A stretch of DNA of 64,000 nucleotides, taken from positions 124,001-188,000 of the forward strand of contig NZ_JAAAPJ010000003.1 of the NCBI RefSeq assembly GCF_009909145.1. The letters are read 5' to 3'. Source of the stretch: Corallococcus silvisoli. Lineage in GTDB: Bacteria; Myxococcota; Myxococcia; Myxococcales; Myxococcaceae. Position 1 is the first letter of the stretch. The number at the start of each line of letters is the position of its first letter. A program made the position numbers and the translations under genes. The notes beneath the pieces were generated by a model. That model was not told where the DNA came from and did no database searches. It worked only from the letters and a program-made list of their open reading frames with translations. Below are positions 45,828 through 54,223 of this stretch, piece after piece.

Positions 45828-46300
45828 CCAGTCTCGCCAGCGAGCGGCGTAAGCGGATTCGCGCTCACGGCCAGTTCCGCCGACGAGCGGCGCGGGCGGA
45901 TTCCCGCGTCACGCCAGTTCCGCCGACGAGCGGCGTGGGTGGATTCCCGCGTCACGCCAGTTCCGCCGACGAGCGGCGTGGGTGGATTCCCGCGTCCGGC
46001 CAGTTCCGCCGACGAGCGGCGTGGGCGGATTCCCGCGTCCGGCCAGTTGCGCCGACGAGCGGCGTGGGTGGATTCCCGCGTCACGCCAGTTCCGCCGACG
46101 AGCGGCGTGGGTGGATTCCCGCGTCCGGCCAGTTCCGCCGACGAGCGGCGTGGGCGGATTCCCGCGTCCGGCCAGTTGCGCCGACGAGCGGCGTGGGTGG
46201 ATTCCCGCGTCACGCCAGTTCCGCCGACGAGCGGCGTGGGTGGATTCCCGCGTCCGGCCAGTTCCGCCGACGAGCGGCGTGGGCGGATTCCCGAGCCCGG
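45828..46300. repeat. Intergenic tandem repeat array B, 43-bp unit, 11 copies
   Basis: Exactly 43-bp units start at 45828 and every 43 bases to 46258; the first is diverged and the last decays at its end. Each holds a perfect 5-bp stem, CGCCG-ACGAG-CGGCG (the TTGC units too), and GTGG(G/C)GGATTCCCGCGT-like sequence. Variant positions (TTCC or TTGC; GGGTGG or GGGCGG; TCACG or TCCGG) repeat every three units from unit 4 on, a 129-bp higher-order period showing stepwise block duplication. The array lies between two convergent genes (RIO kinase and AlkB-like). Because it has few stops, it is open in several frames on both strands, but this is not coding. Confidence 0.95.
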
Positions 46301-46398
46301 TCCGGCCCGCCACCGACCGGAGCGGGCGACAATCCCGGCCACGCACTCCCGAGCCCCGCCCGTCCCGTGCAACGCGGCCCCAGGAGAGTCCGCGTCCC

Positions 46399-47286
46399 CT
46401 ACTCCGCCTTCACTTCCGGTTCGCGCGCCAGCTCGTCGCGGAAGAAGCGGCTGCCCTTCGCGAGCGTCGCCATGTACGGCCGCACGTCCTCGCGGGCCTC
46501 CGCGCTCAGCGCCGCGAACGGCGTCACGTGCACGTCCGGCACATAGCGGAACGTCAGGTTGATGCGCCGCGTGCGGAAGTCCGGCAGCTCCGGCGGCATC
46601 ACGTGTCCGGCGCGCGTGTCCACCCGCTGCACCCGGTGGAACGTCTGCTCCTTCCACTGCGCCCCACCAAAGAGCTGAAGCGAGCCGTCATCCAGCCACT
46701 GCTCCAGCACCACCGCGTCGCGCTCGCCGGGCCGCGTGGACGTGACGAACTGGATGAGCGCGCGCTCCCCCAGCGACAGCGACGCCACCGGCCCCGGCTC
46801 GAAGTCCTTGTGCTCGCCCACCCGCGCGGTGTCCACCCAGCGTCCGTCCTCCAACCGGCTGCCGTAGAAGTTCACCAGGCACGTGTTGAGGTGCCAGCCC
46901 TGCGGCATGTCCGGCCCACGGAACATGCGCCGCGCCAGCGCCTCTACCTTTTGAATCTGCCGCTCCAGCACCGCCGGGAAGGGCTCCGCCTTCACGCAGC
47001 GGTCCTTCACACCCTTCGGCGGCCGGTAGTAGTCGAGGCACGCGAACTGCCAGTTGCCCAGCCAGTACACCGGCCGGAGCAACCGCCGCTGGACCTGCCC
47101 CTCCGGCGGGGGGAAGTGCTTTGAATAGCGCTCCTCCCACAGCGGGTGCAGCGTGCCCAGCCACGCGAGGATCTCCGCGCGCTCTCCCGCGGCGAGGAAG
47201 CTCGCGTTGTAGTGGTGGCCCGGGGTGCGCTGCGCCGCCTTGCGCGCCAGCGGGGAACCCGGACCCCTGCGGGGAGGCAAGGCCAT
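46399..47286 (-). CDS. AlkB-like 2-oxoglutarate/Fe(II) dioxygenase
   Basis: 295 residues. The iron-binding facial triad is visible: His159 and Asp161 in VGEHKDFEPG, and His217 in QTFHRVQRVD. Arg241 and Arg247 in RRINLTFR fit the 2-oxoglutarate and substrate positions of the AlkB family; NTCLVNFYG before the HxD and ASLSLGERALIQF after it are AlkB-like. Family members remove methyl groups from nucleic acids or, in some branches, proteins. The N-terminal 70 residues differ from E. coli AlkB, so the substrate is open. It lies 11 bases after deoD in a three-gene run (mepA-like, deoD, this). The 43-bp array follows its stop. Confidence 0.8.
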   Translation of the reverse strand: MALPPRRGPGSPLARKAAQRTPGHHYNASFLAAGERAEILAWLGTLHPLWEERYSKHFPPPEGQVQRRLLRPVYWLGNWQFACLDYYRPPKGVKDRCVKAEPFPAVLERQIQKVEALARRMFRGPDMPQGWHLNTCLVNFYGSRLEDGRWVDTARVGEHKDFEPGPVASLSLGERALIQFVTSTRPGERDAVVLEQWLDDGSLQLFGGAQWKEQTFHRVQRVDTRAGHVMPPELPDFRTRRINLTFRYVPDVHVTPFAALSAEAREDVRPYMATLAKGSRFFRDELAREPEVKAE

Positions 47287-47297
47287 GCGCGGGTCCC

Positions 47298-48011
47298 TTA
47301 CGCCTCGGAGACGGCGACGTCGAACGCCAGTTCGATCATCTCGTCGAACGTCGTCTGCCGGTCCTCCGGCGACAGGCTCTCACCCGTGAGGATGTGATCC
47401 GACACCGTGAGCAGCCCCAGCGCACGCGCGCCGAACTGGGCCGCCACGCCGTAGAGCCCGGCGATCTCCATCTCCACCGCCAGGATGCCCATGCGCGCGA
47501 GCGTCGCGTTGAGCTCCTCCTGCGGGTGGTAGAACAGGTCCGACGTGAACACGCTGCCCACGCGCGACGGCTTGCCGCGCTTCTCCGCCGCCTCCACCGC
47601 GCGGCGGACCAGCGTGAAGTCCGCCACCGCCGGGAAGTCGTAGCCCATCAGGCGCATGCGGTTCACGTTGGAGTCCGTGCCCGCGCCCTGCGCCACGATG
47701 ACCTCGCGCAGCTTCACGTCCGTGCGCAGCGCGCCGCAGCTGCCCACGCGGATGAGCACCTTGGCGCCGTAGGTCTTCACCAGCTCCGTCGCGTAGATGG
47801 AGATGGAGGGCACGCCCATGCCGTGCCCCATCACCGACAGCCGCTTGCCCCGGAAGGTGCCGGTGAAGCCCAGCATGTTGCGCACCGACGTGACGGGGCG
47901 CGCGTTCTCCAGGAAGCGCTCGGAGATGTAGCGGGCACGCAGGGGGTCTCCCGGCATGAGGACCACTTCGGCGAAGTCACCGGGGGAGGCGGAGATGTGC
48001 GGAGTTGCCAT
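47298..48011 (-). CDS. deoD: Purine-nucleoside phosphorylase DeoD
   Basis: 237 residues, the standard length of hexameric bacterial DeoD. Seen: [11 protein letters not shown] (phosphate site with Arg), [29 protein letters not shown] (ribose site) and VSDHILTGE with the catalytic Asp. It splits purine (deoxy)ribonucleosides with phosphate to base and sugar-1-phosphate in the salvage pathway, in the cytoplasm. It begins 15 bases after the stop of the MepA-like gene and is followed 11 bases later by the AlkB-like gene, so the three are likely one transcript. The functional link between wall endopeptidase, purine salvage and dioxygenase is not obvious. Confidence 0.96.
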   Translation of the reverse strand: MATPHISASPGDFAEVVLMPGDPLRARYISERFLENARPVTSVRNMLGFTGTFRGKRLSVMGHGMGVPSISIYATELVKTYGAKVLIRVGSCGALRTDVKLREVIVAQGAGTDSNVNRMRLMGYDFPAVADFTLVRRAVEAAEKRGKPSRVGSVFTSDLFYHPQEELNATLARMGILAVEMEIAGLYGVAAQFGARALGLLTVSDHILTGESLSPEDRQTTFDEMIELAFDVAVSEA

Positions 48012-48026
48012 GGAACGTGAGGCCTT

Positions 48027-49478
48027 TCAGCGCGCGGTCGACAGACCGGACGGAGCACCCGTCGGGACCGCCACCGGCGTCGGTGCCGGCGCGGCGGGAG
48101 TACACGGGGTGGGCAGCTTGCCTGAAGCCGCGGGCGCCGTGTTCACCAAAGCGGGGCTTTCCACCGTGGGTGGCAGGCGGCGCGGAGGCAGCTGCACCGG
48201 CGGAGGAATGGGGCAGTGCGTGCACGGGCCCTTCAGCGGAATCACCAGCCTCCGGCCAATGCTCAGGAACGTGTTGCGCATCCGGTTGGCCTTCTTGATG
48301 GCCACCACGCTGGAGTTGTTGCGCATCGCGATGGCGCCCAGCGTGTCCCCGTTGCGCACCTTGTAGATCATCAGGTTCTGGTCCGGCTGGAGCGCCAGCA
48401 GCGGCGCCACCCGGCGGCCCAGCTCCTGCGCGCGGCCGTTGAAGAAGCGCACGTGGAAGTGGTCGCGGTGCCGCCGCGCGTGCTTGATGAGCGAGTTGAA
48501 CCCTCCGTTGAAGAGGGAGTCGAGCCACGCCTTGTCCTCGCCCATGGACAGCGCGTAGTCGTAGAGGACCTTCTGGACGCGCTTGTCCACGAGGATCATC
48601 TGCACGTCGGTGTTCACCACCAGCGAGCGCACCAGCGCCCAGTTCATGGCCACGTCGATGTAGCGCTCCCGCTCCCGCTCGCGCACCGGATCCGCCGTCG
48701 GGTAGTAGAAGCCCAGGTCCACGTCGCGGCCGTTCTGGTGGCTCTTGTGCGGGCGCAGGTAGCCACCGTCCTTGGTGGACAGGCGGTTGACGCGCAGCGG
48801 GGGCACGTTCGGGTATTGCGCGCGCACCGCGTGGATGGCGGCGGCCACGTAGCTGACCGTCTCCTCCGTGCCGTAGGCGATCTCCGGCGACACGACGAGC
48901 CAATCCTTGTCATCCGGCACGCGGCGGCTGTTGATCTGCCGGCCGCTCTCCACGAAGCCAATGGACATGGAGCCCAGCGTGGCCGGGTCCTTCTTCCACG
49001 CCTCGGTGAGCGCCTCGTCGGACAGGTCGGCGGTGTAGAGCGGCCCCGCCGGAGCGGCGGGCGCGAGCGGCGCCTGCATCTCGCCCTCCTCGCTCACGCC
49101 CTCGTCGTCGGTGGCCACCGTCGCGTCGTCATCGTCCTCCTCGGGCTCCGCCGGGCAGGGGGTGTCGCGCACGGCGGCGTCGGTGATGACGGCGGCGATC
49201 TCCGCGGGGGACGGCGACGAGGCCGGCGCGGCGGCCACGCTCGCCGGGGCCACGACCTGGGTCTCCCCCGGGGCCGCGGCGCCCGGGGTGCTGACCTCGG
49301 CGGGCGGCGGCGCGGCCGGGGCCTCCGAGGGCGGCGCTGGCGGCGCGGCCTGGGTCGGAGCCGGGGCCGGAGCGGAGGCCGGGGCGGGAGTGACGACACG
49401 CGCGGCACAGCCGGCGCAGAACAGGAGGATCAAGAGTGAGGAACGCACCGGGGGCGAGAATGACCCGAGAAAGCCCAT
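48027..49478 (-). CDS. MepA-like murein endopeptidase lipoprotein with LysM domain
   Basis: 483 residues from the ATG at 49478; upstream codons in frame lack a signal sequence, whereas this start gives a leader with lipobox FCAGC (Cys24). Residues 25-160 are a Pro/Ala/acidic low-complexity spacer. The catalytic domain (about 190-375) has RPHKSHQNGRDVDLG and HRDHFHVRF, the zinc-site motifs of the MepA / peptidase M74 family, which cut peptidoglycan crosslinks. A LysM domain (about 390-435, YKVRNGDTLGAIA ... LSIGRRLVIPL) should bind the wall. The last 50 residues are Pro-rich. Catalytic domain plus LysM plus lipid anchor is longer than E. coli MepA. First gene of a probable mepA-like/deoD/AlkB-like operon. 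Confidence 0.92.
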   Translation of the reverse strand: MGFLGSFSPPVRSSLLILLFCAGCAARVVTPAPASAPAPAPTQAAPPAPPSEAPAAPPPAEVSTPGAAAPGETQVVAPASVAAAPASSPSPAEIAAVITDAAVRDTPCPAEPEEDDDDATVATDDEGVSEEGEMQAPLAPAAPAGPLYTADLSDEALTEAWKKDPATLGSMSIGFVESGRQINSRRVPDDKDWLVVSPEIAYGTEETVSYVAAAIHAVRAQYPNVPPLRVNRLSTKDGGYLRPHKSHQNGRDVDLGFYYPTADPVRERERERYIDVAMNWALVRSLVVNTDVQMILVDKRVQKVLYDYALSMGEDKAWLDSLFNGGFNSLIKHARRHRDHFHVRFFNGRAQELGRRVAPLLALQPDQNLMIYKVRNGDTLGAIAMRNNSSVVAIKKANRMRNTFLSIGRRLVIPLKGPCTHCPIPPPVQLPPRRLPPTVESPALVNTAPAASGKLPTPCTPAAPAPTPVAVPTGAPSGLSTAR

Positions 49479-49545
49479 GGCTCCAAGCGCGCATCGCGAT
49501 TTTGACTGCCTGTGCGCACCCCTGCCTGCTTGCTTCAGGCGCGGA

Positions 49546-50097
49546 TCACGCGCCCGGCGGAGGGACCTCGGCCTCCACGAGCTGGGATGCGCGCCGCGGC
49601 GACAGGACCTCGAACGGCAGCCGCCGCCCACCGCCCATCGACAGCACGCGCTTGTCCTTGCTCACCAGCCACGCGGCCCCCACGCGCGCCGCCAGCGCGA
49701 GGAACTTCTGATCATCCCGGTCCCGGCACGGCGGCAGCTCCACCGGAGCCCCCTCCCCCTCCGACACCCGCACGAGCGCCCCATAGTCATCGCGCACCTT
49801 CCGCTGGGCCTCCGGGCTCAGCGCGAACGAGCGGTAGGCCAGCACCAGCTCCAGCTCCCGCAGCGTGTGCCGGTCCACCCACGCCGTCAGCGCCCCCGTG
49901 AGCAGCGCCTCCTTCAATGGCCGGGTGAAGGCGTCGTCAAAGACGAACACATCCAGCACCACGTTGGTGTCCAGCACGACGGAACGAATGGCAGCCACAG
50001 CGGAAGGTGTCTTCACGGATGAGGAACTTTCCGCCAGCAACGCCGCCAACACAACCACACCCGCTCGCGCGTCAATCGCAATACACGCGGCGTCCAT
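49546..50097 (-). CDS. PIN-domain putative ribonuclease (toxin-like)
   Basis: 183 residues from the ATG at 50097; a GTG at 50016, just ahead of the domain, is an alternative start, and neither has a strong ribosome binding site. The PIN core begins SVVLDTNVVLDVF with the first metal-binding Asp. The conserved Glu lies in HTLRELELVL and the later Asp in RDRDDQKFLALA, followed by LVSKDKRVL. This matches the 'putative toxin, PIN family' (COG1569). PIN proteins are Mg-dependent RNases, often VapC-like toxins. No small antitoxin gene is visible next to it: the upstream neighbour is a divergent CAP lipoprotein and the downstream one is the MepA-like gene 67 bases away. It may therefore be a solitary PIN protein. 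Confidence 0.8.
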   Translation of the reverse strand: MDAACIAIDARAGVVVLAALLAESSSSVKTPSAVAAIRSVVLDTNVVLDVFVFDDAFTRPLKEALLTGALTAWVDRHTLRELELVLAYRSFALSPEAQRKVRDDYGALVRVSEGEGAPVELPPCRDRDDQKFLALAARVGAAWLVSKDKRVLSMGGGRRLPFEVLSPRRASQLVEAEVPPPGA

Positions 50098-50179
50098 GGC
50101 GCAGACCTGGATTAGCGGACAAAGATGGACTTCGCAAAATCCCCTCCCTGACCGGCACGCGCCGGTGAAAGGTCTGTCC

Positions 50180-50794
50180 ATGACGGTGTTCCCCCGCACG
50201 CTGTGTCTGTCGTTGTTGGGCGTCGCCTCCCTGCTGGGCGGCTGTGGTGGCGAGGACGTTCCCACGCCGCGAGGCGAGGGCGTCGTCGTGCCCCCGGTCC
50301 AGAGCGAGGCCGCCGGGGACGGGCTGAGCGCGAGCGCGGCCTACTGTGACGACGTGACGACGTGGGACCCGGCGTGGGTGACGCTCGAGAACAACGTCCT
50401 CACGCTCATCAACCAGCGCCGCGCGGCGGGGGCCACCTGTGGAGGCGTGGCGAAGCCGGCGGTGGGAGCGCTCACGCTCGACACGAAGCTGCGCTGCGCG
50501 TCGCGCAAGCACTCCAAGGACATGGGCACGAACAACTTCTTCGACCACACGGGCTCCGACGGCTCCTCGCCGTGGCAGCGCATGGCCTCCGCGGGCTACA
50601 GCTACCGGACGGCGGCGGAGAACATCGCCGCGGGCTACGGCACCGCGCAGGCGGTGGTGGATGGCTGGATGGCCAGCACGGGCCACTGCAACAACATCAT
50701 GAACGGGGCGCTGAAGCAGACCGGCATCGGCTACTTCAACGCGCCTTCCAGCACCTACCGCGCGTATTGGACGCAGGACTTCGGCACGCCGTAG
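50180..50794 (+). CDS. CAP/SCP-domain lipoprotein
   Basis: 204 residues from the ATG at 50180 (AAAGG upstream). The leader ends in lipobox LLGGC, so it is anchored to a membrane. After a short linker, residues 70-204 form a CAP domain: LINQRRAAGATC, CASRKHSKDM, FFDHTGSDGSSPWQRM, ENIAAGY, HCNNIMN and YWTQDFG, with the cavity His and Glu residues. Extra cysteines probably form disulfides. CAP proteins are extracytoplasmic; bacterial ones are of mostly unknown function. It is divergent from the PIN gene and convergent with the EamA exporter (30 bases). Confidence 0.92.
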   Translation: MTVFPRTLCLSLLGVASLLGGCGGEDVPTPRGEGVVVPPVQSEAAGDGLSASAAYCDDVTTWDPAWVTLENNVLTLINQRRAAGATCGGVAKPAVGALTLDTKLRCASRKHSKDMGTNNFFDHTGSDGSSPWQRMASAGYSYRTAAENIAAGYGTAQAVVDGWMASTGHCNNIMNGALKQTGIGYFNAPSSTYRAYWTQDFGTP

Positions 50795-50824
50795 CCGTCC
50801 CTTCGTGAACTCCGTCCCGGAGGC

Positions 50825-51709
50825 TCAGGCCTCCACGGGCGGAGGTGGACGCTTCGCCGTCAGCGTCGCCCCGGCCGAGGCGCAGCTCACCAACGCGACC
50901 GCCAGCCATTGCAGCGGCGTGAGCTGCTCGCGGAGGAACACCCAGCCCAGCACGGTGGCCACGCCGGGCTCCAGGCTCATCAGGATGCCGAAGGTGCGGC
51001 TGGACAGCTGGCCCAGCGCCATCATCTCCAGCGTGTACGGCAGCGCGCTGGAGAGGAGCGCCACGCCCAGCCCCGCCGCGAAGAGCCCGGGGGTCAGCCG
51101 CTCCAGGTGGCCGTCCATCAGCATGAACGGCAGCACCGTCAGCGTCGCCACCACCATGCCCGCCGCCACGCCCTCTCCCTCGGGCACGCGGCGCGACAGC
51201 CTCCCGCCCATCAGGATGTAGAGCGCCCAGCAGGCGCCCGCCGTCAGCGCCAGCACCACGCCCAGCGGATCCAAGGCTCCGGGCCGCGCCGTCCACGGGG
51301 TGATGAGCACGATGCCCGTCGCCGCGAAGAGCACCCACACGAAGTCCAGGGCCTTGCGTGACCCCACCACCGCGAGCGCGAAGGGCCCCACGAACTCCAA
51401 CGTCACCGCGAGGCCCAGCGGGATGCGCGCGATGGCCTGGTAGTACGTGAGGTTCATCACGCCCAGCGCCACGCCATACGGGAGGACGGCGGACCACTGC
51501 GCCCACGTGTAGCGCGTCAGCGCGGGACGGAAGTACGCCAGCAGCATCACCGACGCGAGCACCAGCCGCAGGCCCGCCGCGCCCGCCGCGCCCAACACGG
51601 GGAAGAGCCCCTTCGCGAGCGCCGCGCCGCCCTGCACGCTCACCACGGCGATGAGCACCGCGGGGATGGGCGGCAGTGTCGAGGTCCGGCGTCCGGCGGC
51701 TTCGGTCAT
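50825..51709 (-). CDS. EamA/DMT-family inner-membrane exporter, RhtA-like
   Basis: 294 residues with ten hydrophobic segments in two EamA repeats (about 15-140 and 150-285). Motifs such as LEFVGPFALAVVG and SSALPYTLEMMALGQLSSRTFGILMSLEP (split across the second repeat) resemble RhtA, the threonine/homoserine exporter, more than other DMT families. It probably exports small amino acids or related metabolites. A Pro-rich 10-residue C-terminus is cytoplasmic. The start gives a short polar N-terminus followed at once by segment 1. It is followed downstream by the CAP gene in convergent arrangement; the DUF4173 gene lies behind it on the same strand, 25 bases away. Confidence 0.88.
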   Translation of the reverse strand: MTEAAGRRTSTLPPIPAVLIAVVSVQGGAALAKGLFPVLGAAGAAGLRLVLASVMLLAYFRPALTRYTWAQWSAVLPYGVALGVMNLTYYQAIARIPLGLAVTLEFVGPFALAVVGSRKALDFVWVLFAATGIVLITPWTARPGALDPLGVVLALTAGACWALYILMGGRLSRRVPEGEGVAAGMVVATLTVLPFMLMDGHLERLTPGLFAAGLGVALLSSALPYTLEMMALGQLSSRTFGILMSLEPGVATVLGWVFLREQLTPLQWLAVALVSCASAGATLTAKRPPPPVEA

Positions 51710-51734
51710 GGCGCCGGACTCTAGCCATGACGCC

Positions 51735-53285
51735 TCAAGGATTCACGGGGGCGCTCGAGGTGCCGGTGCGCAGGAGCGCTCGCCGGGCCAGGAAGCGGGA
51801 GACATTCCACTCGGGCAGCGTGTCCTGCTCCGACAGCCGGTCCTGGTGCCGAGCCAGCACGCCCGACATGAGCACCGTCTGGGACTCCGAGAGCGCCGGG
51901 AGCGACCGCACCAGGCCCGGCACCGAATCCGCTGAGAGCTGGGAAAGCATTTCGATGTCCAACGAACCGGTGCGCGCATGCCGCTCCAGGTTGTGGCGGA
52001 CGATGAAGGCCTCGGGGTTGAGGAGGTTGAGCGCGATGACCGCGCCCAGCGCCGTGGTGAAGGCCCCCACCGCGAAGCGCTCCTGCTGCCACCACAGCGT
52101 CACGGCACGCCAGGCCAGCGCCGCGCCCAGCGCGACCATGAAGACATGCGTGTACAGGCGCAGCAGCGTGTAGCCGAACGCGTCTTCGTACAGCGACAGG
52201 CGCTTCATCGCCGACGCGAGGATGACCAGCGTGAGCCCCACCATCAGCGACGTGCCCGCGCGGAACGCGGTCTGGGCGGCGGGCGATTCACGCCGCGTCC
52301 AGCGGGTCAGGGCCAGCACCAGGACCAGGGTCAGCACGGAGACCACCACCAGTTCGAAGAAGCCGTGGCGCGCGTACTCCGCGAAGGAGTAGCCCGGCGC
52401 GGGGGCCGACGCGTCTCCGATGAACAGGTATGCCACCTGGATGGCCGCGAAGACGAAGAACAGCACGTCCACCGCGAGGATGAGCATGAGCGCTTCGATG
52501 AGGCCCAGGCGCGGCTTCGCGGGCTCCACCTCCGCTTCACCGGCTTCCTTCGGAGCGCGGCGGCGCAGCGCGTGGCCCAGCACCCCCGCGGCCACGCACG
52601 CGCTGAACGCCACGCCGATGCCGCGCCCCACCAGGGTGTCCAGGCCCAGGTTGAAGGACAGCAGGCGCTGCATCGCCAGGGAGAAGACGTCGTCCGCGGA
52701 GTCGAGCAGCAGCGCGAACACGTACAGCACTGGCAGCGTCAGCAGGAGGCCGCGGACCAGGGACATGATGCGGGGGCCGTGGGCGCGCAGGCCGCGCACG
52801 TCCACGCTGTCGCGCACGAGCACCGGAGGATAGCGCAGGGTCTGGATCGCGGAGCCCAGGACGACGGAGACGTAGCTCGTCAGCCCCAGCCGCTCCAGCC
52901 GGCCCGCGGCCCAGAAGTGAGCGAGCAACATCAAGAGCACGCCCGCGGTCAGGAGGTTGAGCGACAGGAGCCATTCGCTGTCCCGCACCGCCACGAAGAC
53001 GCTGACGATCCCCAGCGGCGACAGCAGCCACGCGTTGGGCCGCGCCCGCTGCCAGCCCTCACGCCCGCCCAGCCACGCGAGCGCGCCGACCAGGGCCGCG
53101 ACCAGCACGGGGAAGCCCAGGCCCCAACGCGCCCGGTCCAGCAGGACCTCCGCGAACACCCCCAGCGCCAGCGACGCGCCCAGCATCTGGCGCGGCGCGC
53201 GCACCCAGGGCAGCCACGGACGGGACGGGGCCGCGGCCGCGGTGGCCGGAGGAGGAAGTGGGGAGAGCGGAAGGGACGGGGTCAT
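51735..53285 (-). CDS. DUF4173-family polytopic membrane protein
   Basis: 516 residues from the ATG at 53285, with GAGG about 11 bases upstream; the frame stays open further but that part overlaps a repeat-rich region. I count roughly 11 or 12 hydrophobic segments. The segment VFAAIQVAYLFIG, then YSFAEYARHGFFELVVVSVL, is the hallmark of the DUF4153/DUF4173 family, whose function is not known; some members sit beside two-component systems. The C-terminal 90 residues are soluble (VRHNLERHARTGSLDIEMLS onward) and contain conserved-looking helical repeats. It lies 25 bases upstream of the EamA exporter gene, so both may be co-transcribed. Confidence 0.8.
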   Translation of the reverse strand: MTPSLPLSPLPPPATAAAAPSRPWLPWVRAPRQMLGASLALGVFAEVLLDRARWGLGFPVLVAALVGALAWLGGREGWQRARPNAWLLSPLGIVSVFVAVRDSEWLLSLNLLTAGVLLMLLAHFWAAGRLERLGLTSYVSVVLGSAIQTLRYPPVLVRDSVDVRGLRAHGPRIMSLVRGLLLTLPVLYVFALLLDSADDVFSLAMQRLLSFNLGLDTLVGRGIGVAFSACVAAGVLGHALRRRAPKEAGEAEVEPAKPRLGLIEALMLILAVDVLFFVFAAIQVAYLFIGDASAPAPGYSFAEYARHGFFELVVVSVLTLVLVLALTRWTRRESPAAQTAFRAGTSLMVGLTLVILASAMKRLSLYEDAFGYTLLRLYTHVFMVALGAALAWRAVTLWWQQERFAVGAFTTALGAVIALNLLNPEAFIVRHNLERHARTGSLDIEMLSQLSADSVPGLVRSLPALSESQTVLMSGVLARHQDRLSEQDTLPEWNVSRFLARRALLRTGTSSAPVNP

Positions 53286-53560
53286 GGTGGCGGCACCTCG
53301 CGAGCGCGTCAGCGCCCGGTATGAAGACAGCATGCGCACGCCCGGCGGCACGGCGGCACGCCTCGGGGACGAGCGGTCGCGGAAGCCCGCCGAACGGCGC
53401 CCCCTCTCCCGTGGCCGGTCGGGGCGCGTGGGCATGGGAGCGGGGCTTCCTGGTCTGGGCGGTCGGATGAGGCACCGCATCGGTCGCACGCCGCGAGCAG
53501 CGACGGGGCCCGCGGTCCGCCCAGCCACCCCGTGAGCGGCATTGGGCCCCAGCCTCCCAT

Positions 53561-53905
53561 TCAGCTCAGGCGTCTCGTGGTGCCCGGCCCGGCCGCGCCA
53601 CGTGGTCTCCCCTGGCCCGTGCAACCCGCTCAGCTCAGGCGTCTCGTGGTGCCCGGCCCGGCCGCGCCATGTGAGTCTCCCGTGGCTCGAGCAAACTACT
53701 CAGAGCAGACGTCTCGTGGTGCCCGGCCTGGCCGCGCGATGTGAGTCTCCCCTGGCCTGTGCAACCCGCTCAGCTCAGGCGTCTCGTGGTGCCCGGCCCG
53801 CCCAGTCCGCCTGAATCTCCCGGAGCCCAAGCAACCCGCTCAGCATGGGGCGCCTCGCGGTGCCGCGCAGCTCGCCCACGCGGCCTGAACCTCCGGTGGC
53901 CCAAG
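53561..53905. repeat. Intergenic tandem repeat array C, 70-bp unit, about 5 copies
   Basis: Units start at 53561, 53630, 53700, 53770 and 53840 (69 or 70 bp each). The consensus includes CAGCTCAGGCGTCTCGTGGT, GCCCGGCCCGGCCGCGCCATGT, GAGTCTCCCCTGGCC and GCAACCCGCT, read in order. Units 2 and 3 are the closest; the last two diverge progressively. The array sits in the 938-base gap between divergently transcribed genes (DUF4173 and EEP lipoprotein). The 275 bases before it (53286-53560) show nothing recognisable. Small open frames across it are repeat artefacts. Confidence 0.9.
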
Positions 53906-54223
53906 CCCCAGCCCAGGCAAGCGACCCGTGGACACACCGTTCCTCTTCACGTGAGCCGTGTGTGGCATTCCGCCAACCCACGCGGAGCGAGCATCGCGAG
54001 GCCCGGCCCGCGCACTCCGCGTGAGCGACCCCTGACTCCACCGGCCTTCCACTGCATCCACCTCACGACGAGCCGCGACGACTCGGTTTCCCGCGCCACT
54101 TCGCGGGCCGGACGCTTCGCGGCCCCCAAGTACGACGCAGCGAGCGAGTCGCGCTGCGTCGTCAAACACTTCGAGATTGTCCGCGCGGTCCGCGATGAAA
54201 CGCGGTGATAGGTTGCCGCCCCG
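53906..54223. other. 318-base stretch without gene, likely promoter of the EEP lipoprotein
   Basis: Follows the 70-bp array. It is somewhat less GC-rich near 54060-54200 (for example GTCAAACACTTCGAGATTGTCC), as expected for a promoter region, but no clear -10/-35 pair, repeat or RNA gene is seen. Confidence 0.4.

Noticed and set aside
45780..46310. CRISPR array
   Set aside because: The units are directly adjacent with no unique spacers, and no cas genes are present; it is a simple tandem repeat.
45770..46657. Open frames on both strands across the 43-bp array, up to about 295 codons
   Set aside because: They only translate the tandem repeat; several frames are open at once, which is a repeat artefact and not coding.
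53532..54208. Short plus-strand frames across the 70-bp array with repeated SRLVVPGPAAP-like peptides
   Set aside because: Repeat-derived, without ribosome binding sites, overlapping in three frames and unlike any family.
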